Source: Xaviernesmea rhizosphaerae | GTDB taxonomy: Bacteria; Pseudomonadota; Alphaproteobacteria; Rhizobiales; Rhizobiaceae | NCBI RefSeq assembly: GCF_001938945.1 | Contig: NZ_MKIO01000031.1 | Span: 62,001 to 126,000, forward strand | DNA length: 64,000 nt | Direction of reading: 5' to 3' | Shown: positions 27,078-35,731 of the stretch, piece after piece | How the letters are laid out: every line of letters begins with the position of its first letter | Numbering within the stretch: position 1 is the first letter of the stretch | The notes under the pieces: generated by a model | Seen by the model: only the letters and a program-made list of their open reading frames with translations | Databases searched by the model: none | Told to the model about the DNA's origin: nothing | Translations under genes and position numbers: made by a program

Positions 27078-27959
27078 TCAACGGTTGCGCCCCGGATCGG
27101 CCCAGGGCACGAAGCGCCGCTCGATGAAGCGGGCCAGCCATTCAAGCGCGAAGGCGACGGCAGCGATGACCAGGATGCCGGCGATCACGATGTCTGTCAC
27201 GAGGAACTGGGCGGCCGACTGGATCATGAAACCGAGGCCGCGCGTGGCCGCTACGAGTTCAGCCGCCACCAGCGTCGACCAGCCGGTGCCGAGCGCGATG
27301 CGCATGCCGGTGAGGATCGAGGGCAGGGCGGCCGGCAGCAGCACGCGGGCCAGAAGCTGCCTGCGCGTCGCCCCGAAGGCGCGGGCAGCATTGACGAAGT
27401 CCCGGGGCACGCCGCGCACACCGGCGCTGGTCGACAGGATGATCGGCGGCAGCATGGACAGCGCGATCACCGTCACCTTCGAGGCCTCGCCGATGCCGAC
27501 CCAGATGATGATCAGCGGCAGATAGGCCAACGGCGGCAGCGGGCGCAGAAACTCGACGATGGGATCGAGAATGCCGCGGCCGACGCGGCTGATGGCGATC
27601 AGCAGGCCGACCGGTACGCCGATGACGAGGGCTGCGGCAAGGGCTGCGAGCACACGCCCGAGGCTTGCCGCGAGGTGTTGCAGAAGGGTGGAATCGACGA
27701 AGCCCGTGGTGACGAGGCTCCAGAAGGAGGTGGCCACGGCCGCCGGGGAGGGAAGGAAGACCGGCGAGACGACGGCAAGTGCGGCAGCAAGCCACCAGCT
27801 GGCGATGAGCGCTGCGCCGGTCAGGAGCGAGATGGCGAGCGTCGGCACGCGCAGGCCGCTCCGGGCGCCGGCTGCCGGGCGTGGCGCCGGTTGCTCCGCT
27901 CCCGCGCGATCGGCTTTCCGGGTGTCTGCTGCGCTGTAGCTTTCGGCGAGCATGGTCAT
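27078..27959 (-). CDS. tauC: ABC transporter permease, TauC/SsuC type
   Basis: 293-residue inner-membrane protein of the sulfonate/nitrate/taurine permease family. A Pro/Ala-rich cytoplasmic N-terminus precedes six spans; the docking loop ARAFGATRRQLLARVLLPAA and the late ARGLGFMIQSAAQFLVTDI are family landmarks. It overlaps the ATPase gene by four bases. Together with the ATPase and the TauA-like protein it forms a complete importer, most likely for taurine or another alkanesulfonate. Confidence 0.85.
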   Translation of the reverse strand: MTMLAESYSAADTRKADRAGAEQPAPRPAAGARSGLRVPTLAISLLTGAALIASWWLAAALAVVSPVFLPSPAAVATSFWSLVTTGFVDSTLLQHLAASLGRVLAALAAALVIGVPVGLLIAISRVGRGILDPIVEFLRPLPPLAYLPLIIIWVGIGEASKVTVIALSMLPPIILSTSAGVRGVPRDFVNAARAFGATRRQLLARVLLPAALPSILTGMRIALGTGWSTLVAAELVAATRGLGFMIQSAAQFLVTDIVIAGILVIAAVAFALEWLARFIERRFVPWADPGRNR

Positions 27960-28759
27960 GCGGCAAGCTCCTCATGGGCGTTGTCATGGATGAGCGCGGT
28001 CAGCCCGTCATGCATGCTGCGGAAGAGCACGGACTGGCGCACCTTGCGCGGGTCCGCGCCGGAGAGAATCTCGCCGGCAAAGCCGCTGTCGAGAATGGCG
28101 CCGATGCGGCCGGGCGCCGGCTGCAGCACGACGATGCGGGTGGCGAGCAGCAGTGCCTCGTCGATGCTGTGGGTGATCAGCAGCGCGCCGGCCCCGCTCG
28201 TCTTCCAGATGTCGAGCAGGAAGAGTTGCAGCTTGGATCGCGTCAGCGCGTCGAGCGCGCCGAGGGGCTCGTCGAGCAGGAGAAAGCGCGGCTCGGCCGC
28301 CAGTGCCCGGGCGATGCCCACACGCTGGCGCATGCCGCCCGACAGCTCCCAGATGCGCCGGTCGCCAGACCCGGCAAGGCCGACGCGTGCCAACAGTTCC
28401 TCGGCCGCCTTGCGGCGCGCATCCTTGGCCACCCCTTTCAGCGCCAGCGGAAAGGCGATGTTGTCGCGGGCGTTGAGCCAGGGATAGAGCGCATCGTCCT
28501 GGAAGACGACGGCACGCTCGGCACCGGGGCCGGAAATCGGCTGGCCATCCAGAAGAACCGCGCCGGCGGTCGGCTGCTGGAAGCCGGCGGCGAGGTTGAG
28601 CAGGCTCGTCTTGCCGGAACCGGACCGGCCGATGACGACGACGAAGTCGCCGCTCGACACGGACAGATCGATCCCTTCCAGCACGCGGGTGCCGGAACTG
28701 CCGCAATCGCGGTCGGGATAGGCGAGGCTGACGGCGTCGAAGGTGAGGCGGCTGGTCAT
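27956..28759 (-). CDS. tauB: ABC transporter ATP-binding protein, TauB/SsuB type
   Basis: 267 residues. Walker A GRSGSGKTSLLN, Q-loop region VFQDDALYPWLN, signature [15 protein letters not shown] and Walker B LLLDEPLGALDALTR match the TauB/SsuB group closely, including the VVFQDDALYPW variant typical of TauB. It begins 74 bases after the TauA-like gene. It powers uptake of the sulfonate bound by that protein. Confidence 0.88.
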   Translation of the reverse strand: MTSRLTFDAVSLAYPDRDCGSSGTRVLEGIDLSVSSGDFVVVIGRSGSGKTSLLNLAAGFQQPTAGAVLLDGQPISGPGAERAVVFQDDALYPWLNARDNIAFPLALKGVAKDARRKAAEELLARVGLAGSGDRRIWELSGGMRQRVGIARALAAEPRFLLLDEPLGALDALTRSKLQLFLLDIWKTSGAGALLITHSIDEALLLATRIVVLQPAPGRIGAILDSGFAGEILSGADPRKVRQSVLFRSMHDGLTALIHDNAHEELAA

Positions 28760-28833
28760 GGGCGCGGTTCCCGAAGCAAAGGCCGAAAACCGGCGCGCCG
28801 TTGCCCGCCGGTCGTGGTTATGGGTATCTGATC

Positions 28834-29847
28834 TCAGAAGGAGAGCTTGGCGGCATCCTGCACCCAGCGCGGCGAGACATAGGCGCTGTAATCGTCAAGC
28901 GTCGCCGGGATCTTGCCCTGCTCCTTGAGGAAGGCGGAGGTTGCCGCCACGGCCTTCACCGTGCCGCCGCCGAGAAGATCGGCGCCGGCCTGCTCCTGCA
29001 GCGTCGGGAATGTATAGCCCTTGAGCAGCGCAGGCACTTCGTCCTGCTTGGCGCCGGTCAGGCGGGCGATCTTCTCGGCTTCCGGCGAGGTGGCGGACCA
29101 GGCGTCGGGATGGGCGCGATAGGCGGCCGTGGCATCGCCCGTCACCTTGACGAAGGCAGCCACGAGATCGGGATGGGCGTCGGCGAAGCTCTTGCTGACG
29201 ATCCAGGCATCGAAGGTCGGGCCGCCCCAGTTCGCCACATCGGCCGAGGTCGCGAGAACCGTTCCGGTCTTCTTGATCTGCGAGAGCACCGGATCCCAGA
29301 CATAGGCGCCGTCAATATCGCCACGCGACCAGGCGGCGGCGATTTCCGGCGGCCGCAGGTTGAGGATCTCGACCGACTTCGGATCGATGTTCCAGTGCTT
29401 GAGCGCCGTCAGCAGGCTGTAATGCGCGGTGGAGACGAAGGGCGTCGCGATCTTCTTGCCGGCGAGATCCTCAGGCTTGGCGATGTTCCGCACGGCCAGC
29501 GCTTCCGCCTCGCTGATCAGGCCGACGAGTGCGATGGTCTCGATCGGCAGTTGCCGGCTTGCGGCGGCGGCGAGCGGCGAGGAGCCGACATAGCCGATAT
29601 CGAGCGAGCCCGAGGCGATGGCCGCGATCACATCCGCCCCGCCATCGAACTTCTTCCAATTGATCTTCGCCTTGGTGGCCTTCTCATAAGTGCCATCGGC
29701 CTGGGGCACGCGGGAGGGCTCGACGATCGGCTGGTAACCGATATTGATCGTGGTCTCGGCGCTCCAGGCGGGCGTTGCCGCAAGCGGCGCAAGAAGTGCT
29801 GCGGCGCTGAGAAGAAGCGTCACAGCGCGTCGGGAAAACAGGGTCAT
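28834..29847 (-). CDS. tauA: Taurine/alkanesulfonate ABC transporter substrate-binding protein (TauA type)
   Basis: 337 residues. A signal peptide ending in TPAWSAE is followed by TTINIGYQPIVEPSRVPQAD, FDGGADVIAAIASGSLDIGY, GSSPLAAAASRQLPIE and TPFVSTAHYSLLTALKHW, all strongly TauA-like. Taurine would supply sulfur (and nitrogen). No TauD dioxygenase or taurine dehydrogenase is encoded beside it, so breakdown must occur elsewhere or use the monooxygenases at 9916-13927. First gene of the minus-strand operon that ends with the desaturase-like gene. Confidence 0.88.
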   Translation of the reverse strand: MTLFSRRAVTLLLSAAALLAPLAATPAWSAETTINIGYQPIVEPSRVPQADGTYEKATKAKINWKKFDGGADVIAAIASGSLDIGYVGSSPLAAAASRQLPIETIALVGLISEAEALAVRNIAKPEDLAGKKIATPFVSTAHYSLLTALKHWNIDPKSVEILNLRPPEIAAAWSRGDIDGAYVWDPVLSQIKKTGTVLATSADVANWGGPTFDAWIVSKSFADAHPDLVAAFVKVTGDATAAYRAHPDAWSATSPEAEKIARLTGAKQDEVPALLKGYTFPTLQEQAGADLLGGGTVKAVAATSAFLKEQGKIPATLDDYSAYVSPRWVQDAAKLSF

Positions 29848-30154
29848 CAGCGTGCCTCCATTTGAAATTTCCTGCTATAAATTTATGTAATCGATCAATT
29901 TAATGGAGATATGAGCAGGCCTGAGCTCCGCCTTCTTCAGGCTGTTCTTTCTAAATTATCGGCATTTGAAGGCAGGAAAATCCGCAAGCAGCGCGGCTGC
30001 TCGTTGAGATGGCGGACAAATTGACCGAGATCGTCTTGCGACACGACGGCAAAGTCCGTGCCGCCAGCCTGGCCTGGCCTGGTTTGTTTTGCAGCTTTAC
30101 CAACAGGGACCCTCTCCGGTAAAAGCGGCAACCGATCGCAGGAAAGATGACGCC
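29848..30154. promoter_or_regulatory. Divergent intergenic region between tauA and the ROK regulator
   Basis: The 307 bases without a gene contain an AT-rich block at about 29860-29910 (ctataaatttatgtaatc and catcaatttaat-like sequence), which probably holds the tau promoter. Another AT-rich patch is at 29945-29965. Close to the ROK gene is the short direct repeat tggcctggcctgg at 30070-30082. No clear operator palindrome was found. Confidence 0.4.
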
Positions 30155-31318
30155 GTGTCCCTAGTTCGAGAGCCTGTAACCAGTCCGGCAACGTTCACCT
30201 CGAGCGCACGCGCCGTCTTCAAACGCCTGATCGCCGTCGGCCAGGCGACACGTCCACAATTGTGTGAAGACCTCAATCTGTCACGTCCGACATTGTCTGC
30301 GGCGATGGCCGAATTGAGCAGATTCGACTATGTCGAGGTGATCGGGCAAGCGCAGGGCCATACCGGCCGCACCGCCGCGATCTACCAGATTGGCAAAGGC
30401 GCGGGCCATACGATCGCTGTCGACGCGGGCTCGACGGTCATTCGGTATCGCGTGGCCTATCTGGACGGACGCCTGCTTCTGGCCGGGACCTACGCGCTGT
30501 CTTCAGGGCAACGCCATATGAGTGCCGAGATCAGCCGCATGGTCGACCAGGCAATCAGCAAGGCACTGAGCGCTGCCGCACCGGATTGGGGCCCGCTGCG
30601 CGCGGTCGGTGTGGCCGTGCCCGCCCGTGTCACGGGACAATCCCGGCTCATGCAGCCCGGGCGCGAGATTTTGACGTTCGACGGGTTTTCGCTGCCTGCC
30701 GGCGTGCCCCTCGTTCTGGAAAACAACGTCAATTGCGCTGCGATCGCCGAGTACAATTACGGTGCTGCCATCGGGCGTCCTGACTTCGCCTTCGTGCAGG
30801 TCGGTCTGAAGATCGGCATGGGAATGGTGCTGCGCGGCGAGTTGATCCGTGGCCGCAATGGGGCCGCCGGAGAGGTCAGCCATCTCCCGTTTCCCTGGAG
30901 CGCGAGCGAGACACCGCAGCCGGAAACGCTGGAGGATTATCTCGGGGTGGAGGCCTTCATGGCGCGCGTGCGGGCGGATTGGCCTGATGACGACATCCCG
31001 CGCGACAGTGTCGATCTCTTCGACCGGGCGAGCAAAGGCGACGCGGCGGCAACGGCGCATATCAGGCGGCATGGCCATGACATCGGAAGGCTCGTGAGCG
31101 CCGGCATTGCGGTCATCGATCCCGGCTTCGCCGTGCTCGGCGGGGGCGTCGGAAGCCTGCCGCTGTTGCTCCCCTACGTTCGGGAGGAGGTCGCGCGACT
31201 GAGCTATTCGACCGACATCGAAACGAGCACGCTGGGTGCGGATGCGACGCTGCTGGGGATCGGCAAGCTGGCAGCCGCACGGGCTCAGACGGATCTGATC
31301 GACACCGTCAACGGCTGA
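30155..31318 (+). CDS. ROK-family transcriptional regulator
   Basis: 387 residues. An N-terminal winged helix (ATRPQLCEDLNLSRPTLSAA) precedes a ROK sugar-kinase-like domain (TIAVDAGSTVIRYRVAYLDG, then VALENNVN-like LVLENNVNCAAIAEYNYGA). GTG at 30155 is chosen because AGGAAAG lies eight bases upstream; a TTG at 30089 lacks a site. The zinc motif CGCGxxGCxE usual after GEVSH is missing; the region reads LPFPWSASETPQPE instead. It converges on the SIS gene and probably regulates the amino-sugar operon 31392-37957. Confidence 0.88.
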   Translation: MSLVREPVTSPATFTSSARAVFKRLIAVGQATRPQLCEDLNLSRPTLSAAMAELSRFDYVEVIGQAQGHTGRTAAIYQIGKGAGHTIAVDAGSTVIRYRVAYLDGRLLLAGTYALSSGQRHMSAEISRMVDQAISKALSAAAPDWGPLRAVGVAVPARVTGQSRLMQPGREILTFDGFSLPAGVPLVLENNVNCAAIAEYNYGAAIGRPDFAFVQVGLKIGMGMVLRGELIRGRNGAAGEVSHLPFPWSASETPQPETLEDYLGVEAFMARVRADWPDDDIPRDSVDLFDRASKGDAAATAHIRRHGHDIGRLVSAGIAVIDPGFAVLGGGVGSLPLLLPYVREEVARLSYSTDIETSTLGADATLLGIGKLAAARAQTDLIDTVNG

Positions 31319-31391
31319 TCTCCTTTGTCCGAACATGCGAAGGAGCGGCCGGATGACCGCTCCTTCTCGTCAATGACGGGGACCGTGCTGT

Positions 31392-32384
31392 TTACGCGGC
31401 CTGGATCTTGGTGTCCGTCTGCCGGTAGCGGAATTTCGTATCCGTCAGACCGGCAGCATCCGAAAGGGTCGCTGCCAGCAGCTGGGCCGGCAGGATGTCG
31501 AGAATGCCGCGGGCAATGCGGTTGACCTGCGCTGGAACCCGGATGACGACGAGGTTTTCGGCATCCGCCACATCTTCCGCGGTGATCAGCACCACGCCGC
31601 TGCCGATGGCGGCCATATCCTGTGCCAGCTTGATTTCACGTCCATCGCCGATGATGACGACGCCCGTGGAAGCGTCCATCGGCTCCATCGGTCCATGCAG
31701 ATAGTGGAGCGTATCGGAGGGACCTGCGGGAATGCGTGCCGCTTCCCGAATCAGGAGGGACGCGCCATCGGCCGTTCCGAACGAGGAGCCGGCACCGACG
31801 CAGTCGATCGCCCGCCGATCCGCAAAGATTGCGGCGGCGGCCTCCATCCGGGTGCCCGCATTTTCCAGAACCTCGGCCGCAAGCGCGGGAAGCGTGGCCC
31901 AGTCGAGCGAAGCGGCTCCGGCGACCTTATCTGCCAGAAGGCCTGCAGCCACGAGCGTGCCGGTGTAGCCGGTGCTCGATGGCGTCGCATCCGATCCACT
32001 GGCAAAATGGATATGCGCGTTCACGGCCGAAGACAGCGGATTGTTGCCGTCCTTCGTGATCCCGAAGGAGGGGCGGCCGGGGTGCGCCTTGATGGCGGAA
32101 ACCGGCTCGATGCTGCGGCCGCCGGCCGACATCGCAAGGATGCTGTCCGCCATGTCGCCGCCGTGTATCAAATCGACGGCCCGAACCGCATGCGCGCGTC
32201 TGCCGATGCGCTGGAACTCGCCTGCCACCACCGTCGCTGCGGCAAAGCTCGCACCGATCCCGGTAATGCCGATCAGGCCTTTCTGAAGGGGGGAGATGTC
32301 GATCTGCTCGAGATCGGCGCTCGCAGCGGCGATGCTGTCGCGCAGGGAGTCGGGCTGGCGGGCGATTGTGGCTCTGTAGCTCAC
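31392..32384 (-). CDS. SIS-domain sugar isomerase/deglycase-like protein
   Basis: 330 residues with two SIS (phosphosugar isomerase) halves, the GlmS-C/AgaS/FrlB pattern. First half: GIGASFAAATVVAGEFQRIG; second half: CVGAGSSFGTADGASLLIRE, then YLHGPMEPMD, which corresponds to the catalytic EFxHGPxE loop of this family. The GTG start has AAAGGA six bases upstream. Likely acts in the cytoplasm on a phosphorylated amino sugar or glycosylamine. Last gene of the minus-strand operon, after a BadF-type kinase; a repeat of about 100 bp lies between the two. Confidence 0.82.
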   Translation of the reverse strand: MSYRATIARQPDSLRDSIAAASADLEQIDISPLQKGLIGITGIGASFAAATVVAGEFQRIGRRAHAVRAVDLIHGGDMADSILAMSAGGRSIEPVSAIKAHPGRPSFGITKDGNNPLSSAVNAHIHFASGSDATPSSTGYTGTLVAAGLLADKVAGAASLDWATLPALAAEVLENAGTRMEAAAAIFADRRAIDCVGAGSSFGTADGASLLIREAARIPAGPSDTLHYLHGPMEPMDASTGVVIIGDGREIKLAQDMAAIGSGVVLITAEDVADAENLVVIRVPAQVNRIARGILDILPAQLLAATLSDAAGLTDTKFRYRQTDTKIQAA

Positions 32385-32438
32385 CGGAAGTCCTTTCGGT
32401 TGGGAGATACCGGCCTCCTGCGGCCGGCGTGGGTTGGG

Positions 32439-32540
32439 GCATCGGAGCGAAAAGTCGGAACCGATTTTCGGGAAAATCCGATGCAAAAACAGATCTGTAG
32501 AACAGCAGACTGCGTCTGGTTCTTCAGTCCGGTGCTCTAG
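32439..32540 (+). repeat. Composite palindromic intergenic repeat (copy 2, inside an operon)
   Basis: Same architecture as the copy at 61449: a first hairpin from gcatcgga to tccgatgc, a linker aaaaacagat and a second hairpin ending cagtccggtgctct. More diverged than other copies. It fills the spacer between the kinase and SIS genes, and its last bases provide the TAG stop of the kinase gene (32537-32539). Confidence 0.75.
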
Positions 32541-33475
32541 GCTGTCCGGCCGGCCCGTTCGGGGGCGGCGGGGCGAGGCATGGCGGCTGCAAGCGCCTTG
32601 GCGATGTTGCAGGCGCCTTCGACAGGCGGGCCGGGATAGATCGAAACGGAGAGAGAGGCGCCGAAGCGGGCGTCCATGGCCTTCAGGAAGGCATCGGCCA
32701 GGCGCGACTGTGCTACGATCACGCCGCCGCCGGCGACAACGCTGCGCGCTTCGGCACCCAGCATTTTCAGGCGCTCGACGAGATCCACAAGCGCTGTCGC
32801 CCCCTCGTCGATCACGGTCTGCGCGATTGCCGAGCCCGCGGACGCGGCATCGAAGATCACCGATGCATGACGCCCGAGGGCCGCGGCACCGCCCGCATTG
32901 GCGACCTGACTGCCGATCCGGGCTGGATTGTCGATGTCGAGGGCGGCAAAAAGCGCCCGGACCAGCGGCTCGTCGCGAGAGCCGCCGCAATCCAGATAGC
33001 GGCTAATGGCACGCCCGGCCTCGCGCACGAGCCCCGCGGCACTGCCTTCGTCCCCGATGACCCAGCCCCAGCCGCCGGCGGCAAGCATCCGGCCGTCGGC
33101 ATTGCGCGTCACCGCGATCGAGCCCGTTCCGGCGACAACGCCGATCCCGTTGATCGCGCCGATCGAGGCTGGGATCAGCTCGGCATCGTTGACCACCGTC
33201 ACGGGGATGGTGGTCACCGCGCGAAATCCGGCTTCGAATGCGTCGCATTCCTCCTGGTTGTCGCAGCCATGCGCACCGACGGCGATGGCGCGGATCGGCC
33301 GGCCCGCTGCCAGCTTCTCGGCAAAGGCCAGGAGGGCGCGCGCGTCCCCGGTCCAGTCCCGCAGCCGCCATTCGACACTGGGCACGACCAGATCATCGGC
33401 ATGACCTGCCGGGTCATAGGCGCGCAGGTGCGTTTTCGTCCCACCGATATCGATCCCGACGGTGATCCCGTTCAT
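32537..33475 (-). CDS. BadF/BadG-type sugar kinase (N-acetylglucosamine kinase-like)
   Basis: 312 residues of the ASKHA fold as in N-acetylglucosamine kinase. The phosphate-1 loop is GIDIGGTKTHLRAYD at the very start; ...VVNDAELIPASIG and VVAGTGSIAVTRN (phosphate-2) follow, then AAGGWGWVIGDEGSAAGLVRE, a hallmark of this family. ATG at 33475 has GGAG upstream; an extended frame would run into the ATPase gene spacer. It would phosphorylate the sugar delivered by the MalK-type importer encoded upstream, producing the substrate of the SIS protein. Confidence 0.85.
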   Translation of the reverse strand: MNGITVGIDIGGTKTHLRAYDPAGHADDLVVPSVEWRLRDWTGDARALLAFAEKLAAGRPIRAIAVGAHGCDNQEECDAFEAGFRAVTTIPVTVVNDAELIPASIGAINGIGVVAGTGSIAVTRNADGRMLAAGGWGWVIGDEGSAAGLVREAGRAISRYLDCGGSRDEPLVRALFAALDIDNPARIGSQVANAGGAAALGRHASVIFDAASAGSAIAQTVIDEGATALVDLVERLKMLGAEARSVVAGGGVIVAQSRLADAFLKAMDARFGASLSVSIYPGPPVEGACNIAKALAAAMPRPAAPERAGRTA

Positions 33476-33545
33476 GGGTAGTCTCCAGAAAGTCTGTTCA
33501 TGTGATGAGGGGAGGCCCTGTGGTCCTGACCCTGGCGCCGCACCG

Positions 33546-34652
33546 TCAGAGGGCGGCCGACCGCAGGCGCCTGCCGGACGTGTCAAACACCAGCGCCTTG
33601 TCCGCCGCGATGTGAACGGATGTCTCCATGGCGCCCTGATGCCGCCGCCCGTGGCTCTGGGCGACCAGCCTCTCGCCGTTCGTCAGAACCGTATGGACGG
33701 AGGTGAGGTCTCCCAGCTCCTCCACCAGCGTGACCTTGGCCCGAAGGCCGGCGGGGGTCGCGGGAGCGGTTGCTATCGTCGCATGTTCCGGCCGGATGCC
33801 CAGTTCGACCGTGCGGATCGACGGATCGAAGCCTTTGAACGGAATGCGAAGGAAGCGGGCCTCCGGGTCTCCGCCGAGCCCGGTGACGACAACATGATCC
33901 TGCGCTACCTCGGTGACCTGCGCGGAGAGAAAGTTCATGGTCGGCGTGCCGATGAAGCCGGCGACGAACTTGTTGTCCGGATCGTCATAGAGGTCGAGGG
34001 GGCGGCCGACCTGCTGGATCTTGCCGCCATTGAGCACGACGATCTTGTCGGCAAGCGTCATGGCTTCGACCTGGTCATGGGTGACGTAGATCATCGTGGC
34101 GCGCAGCCGGGAATGAAGCTGGATGAGTTCGGCGCGCATCTGCACGCGCAGTTCGGCATCCAGATTGGACAGCGGTTCGTCAAACAGGAAGATCTTCGGC
34201 TGACGAACGATGGCGCGGCCAATGGCGACGCGCTGCTTCTGGCCACCCGAAAGCTGCGCCGGACGACGGTCGAGCAGATGCGTCAGCCGCAGGATTTCCG
34301 CGGCGCGCTCCACCTTCTGCTTGCGCTCGGCCATCGGCGCGCGCGCCATGGTGAGGCTGAAGGCCATATTCTCGAAGACGGTCAGATGCGGATAGAGGGC
34401 ATAGGACTGGAACACCATGGCGATGCCCCGCTTTGCCGGATCGACATCGTTTATGACGCGATCGTCCAGGCGCATTTCGCCTGAGGTGATATCCTCGAGC
34501 CCGGAAATCATGCGCAGCAACGTCGATTTCCCGCAGCCCGAAGGGCCGACGAAGACGACGAACTCGCCGCTCGCTATATTGAGATTGATGTCGTTCAGAA
34601 CCTGGACGGTGCCATAGGCCTTGGCGGCATTTTTGACTTGTAAGCTGGACAT
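33546..34652 (-). CDS. Sugar ABC transporter ATP-binding protein (MalK/UgpC type)
   Basis: 368 residues. Walker A GPSGCGKSTLLRM, signature [15 protein letters not shown], Walker B FLFDEPLSNLD, H-loop YVTHDQVEAMTLADK, then a C-terminal TOBE/MalK regulatory domain (LGIRPEHATIA). These ATPases serve binding-protein-dependent sugar importers. ATG at 34652 (MSSLQVKNAAKAYG) is the usual family start; an in-frame ATG at 34670 is also open. It is separated from the permease gene by a repeat. Confidence 0.9.
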   Translation of the reverse strand: MSSLQVKNAAKAYGTVQVLNDINLNIASGEFVVFVGPSGCGKSTLLRMISGLEDITSGEMRLDDRVINDVDPAKRGIAMVFQSYALYPHLTVFENMAFSLTMARAPMAERKQKVERAAEILRLTHLLDRRPAQLSGGQKQRVAIGRAIVRQPKIFLFDEPLSNLDAELRVQMRAELIQLHSRLRATMIYVTHDQVEAMTLADKIVVLNGGKIQQVGRPLDLYDDPDNKFVAGFIGTPTMNFLSAQVTEVAQDHVVVTGLGGDPEARFLRIPFKGFDPSIRTVELGIRPEHATIATAPATPAGLRAKVTLVEELGDLTSVHTVLTNGERLVAQSHGRRHQGAMETSVHIAADKALVFDTSGRRLRSAAL

Positions 34653-34720
34653 GGCGGTAACCCTGTTCATGGCTGGTCGCGCCGCAGCTGGCTGCGGTCA
34701 GAAAGGAGCGGTGTCGGCTG

Positions 34721-34820
34721 ACCATCGGCGCGAAAGGCGGTTTCCGGTTTTCGGCAAAAACCCGATGCAAAAACAAAATGCCGGGCCATCGGACTGCGTG
34801 TGACGGTCAGTCCGATGCCC
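34721..34820 (+). repeat. Composite palindromic intergenic repeat (copy 3, inside an operon)
   Basis: Two-hairpin element as at 61449: ccatcggcgcgaaagg ... aaaacccgatgc, linker aaaaacaaaa, then ccatcggactg ... cagtccgatgc. It occupies most of the 182-base spacer between the second permease gene and the ATPase gene of the same minus-strand operon, in the same orientation as copies 2 and 4. Confidence 0.85.
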
Positions 34821-34834
34821 GAGGCGCGCAGCGC

Positions 34835-35731
34835 CTAGCCCTTGGTGCCGGAATGGGCGATGCCTTCGACGATCTGACGCTGGAAGATCAGGAAGAAGAC
34901 GAGCGGCGGCACGGCTGCGAGCAGGTTGGCCGTCATGACGATGTCGACCGTGGTGTGGGAGTAGGGCGCGTTGAACAGCCCGACGACCTGGCCGACCGTG
35001 TACATGTGCGGGCTCGGCGCGACGATCAGCGGCCAGATATAGTTTCCCCAGGTCTTCATGAAGGTGAGGATGGCGAGCGTGATCAGCGCGTTTTTCGACA
35101 GCGGCAGGGCCACGTGCCAGTAGATCTGGAAGTGGTTGGCACCATCGAGCCTGGCCGCCTCGATCATTTCCGAAGGAATGTTCTTCATGAACTGGATGAG
35201 CATGAAGAGGCCGAAGGCGGACGCCAGCCCCGGCACGATGAGGCCCTGCATGGTGTTCAGCCATCCCAGCTGCACCGTCAGCAGATAGGTCGGGATGATC
35301 GTCACCGCCGTCGGCACCATCAGGGACAGCATGACGATGCCAAAGAGGAGCTTTTTGCCGGGAAACTCGAACTGCGCGAATTCGAATGCCGCCATCGACG
35401 AGAACAGAAGGATGCCGGCAATCGTCAGCAGGGTGTACATCACGGAGACGTAGTAGGCCCGCAGGTAATCGGTTTCGGTGAAGATGATCAGGATGTTGTT
35501 CAGCCCGGCGCCGAGCGATGTCGGATAGAGGCGGGGGTTGATGGAAATCGGGACGCCCGGTTCGGAAAACACGACGTTGAACATCCACCAGATCGGAAAG
35601 ACGGCAACGATGGCGATGCAGACCGCCAGGATCCATTTCAGCACCGTGGCAAAGGATGGCGATCGTCTGCGGGCTTCGCTAAGGGCGGGCGAGAAAGACG
35701 TGGTTTGGGCGGAAGTATCGATCGTGCTCAT
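34835..35731 (-). CDS. Sugar ABC transporter permease (MalG/UgpE type)
   Basis: 298-residue inner-membrane protein. It has a cytoplasmic Ser/Thr-rich start, six hydrophobic segments and the docking loop EMIEAARLDGANHFQIYWHV ending in LPLSKNALITL, typical of MalG/UgpE permeases. The start overlaps the partner permease gene by four bases (ATGA), implying coupled translation and equal subunit amounts. Confidence 0.9.
   Translation of the reverse strand: MSTIDTSAQTTSFSPALSEARRRSPSFATVLKWILAVCIAIVAVFPIWWMFNVVFSEPGVPISINPRLYPTSLGAGLNNILIIFTETDYLRAYYVSVMYTLLTIAGILLFSSMAAFEFAQFEFPGKKLLFGIVMLSLMVPTAVTIIPTYLLTVQLGWLNTMQGLIVPGLASAFGLFMLIQFMKNIPSEMIEAARLDGANHFQIYWHVALPLSKNALITLAILTFMKTWGNYIWPLIVAPSPHMYTVGQVVGLFNAPYSHTTVDIVMTANLLAAVPPLVFFLIFQRQIVEGIAHSGTKG

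Noticed and set aside
26931..28487. 518-codon plus-strand open frame across tauC and tauB
   Set aside because: Composition is typical of antisense translation (Gly/Arg/Asp/Gln runs), and both minus-strand genes show full ABC motifs.
32385..32990. N-terminal extension of the SIS frame into the kinase gene
   Set aside because: The extra 200 residues are Arg-rich shadow sequence of the kinase gene and the repeat; GTG 32384 has a good ribosome-binding site.
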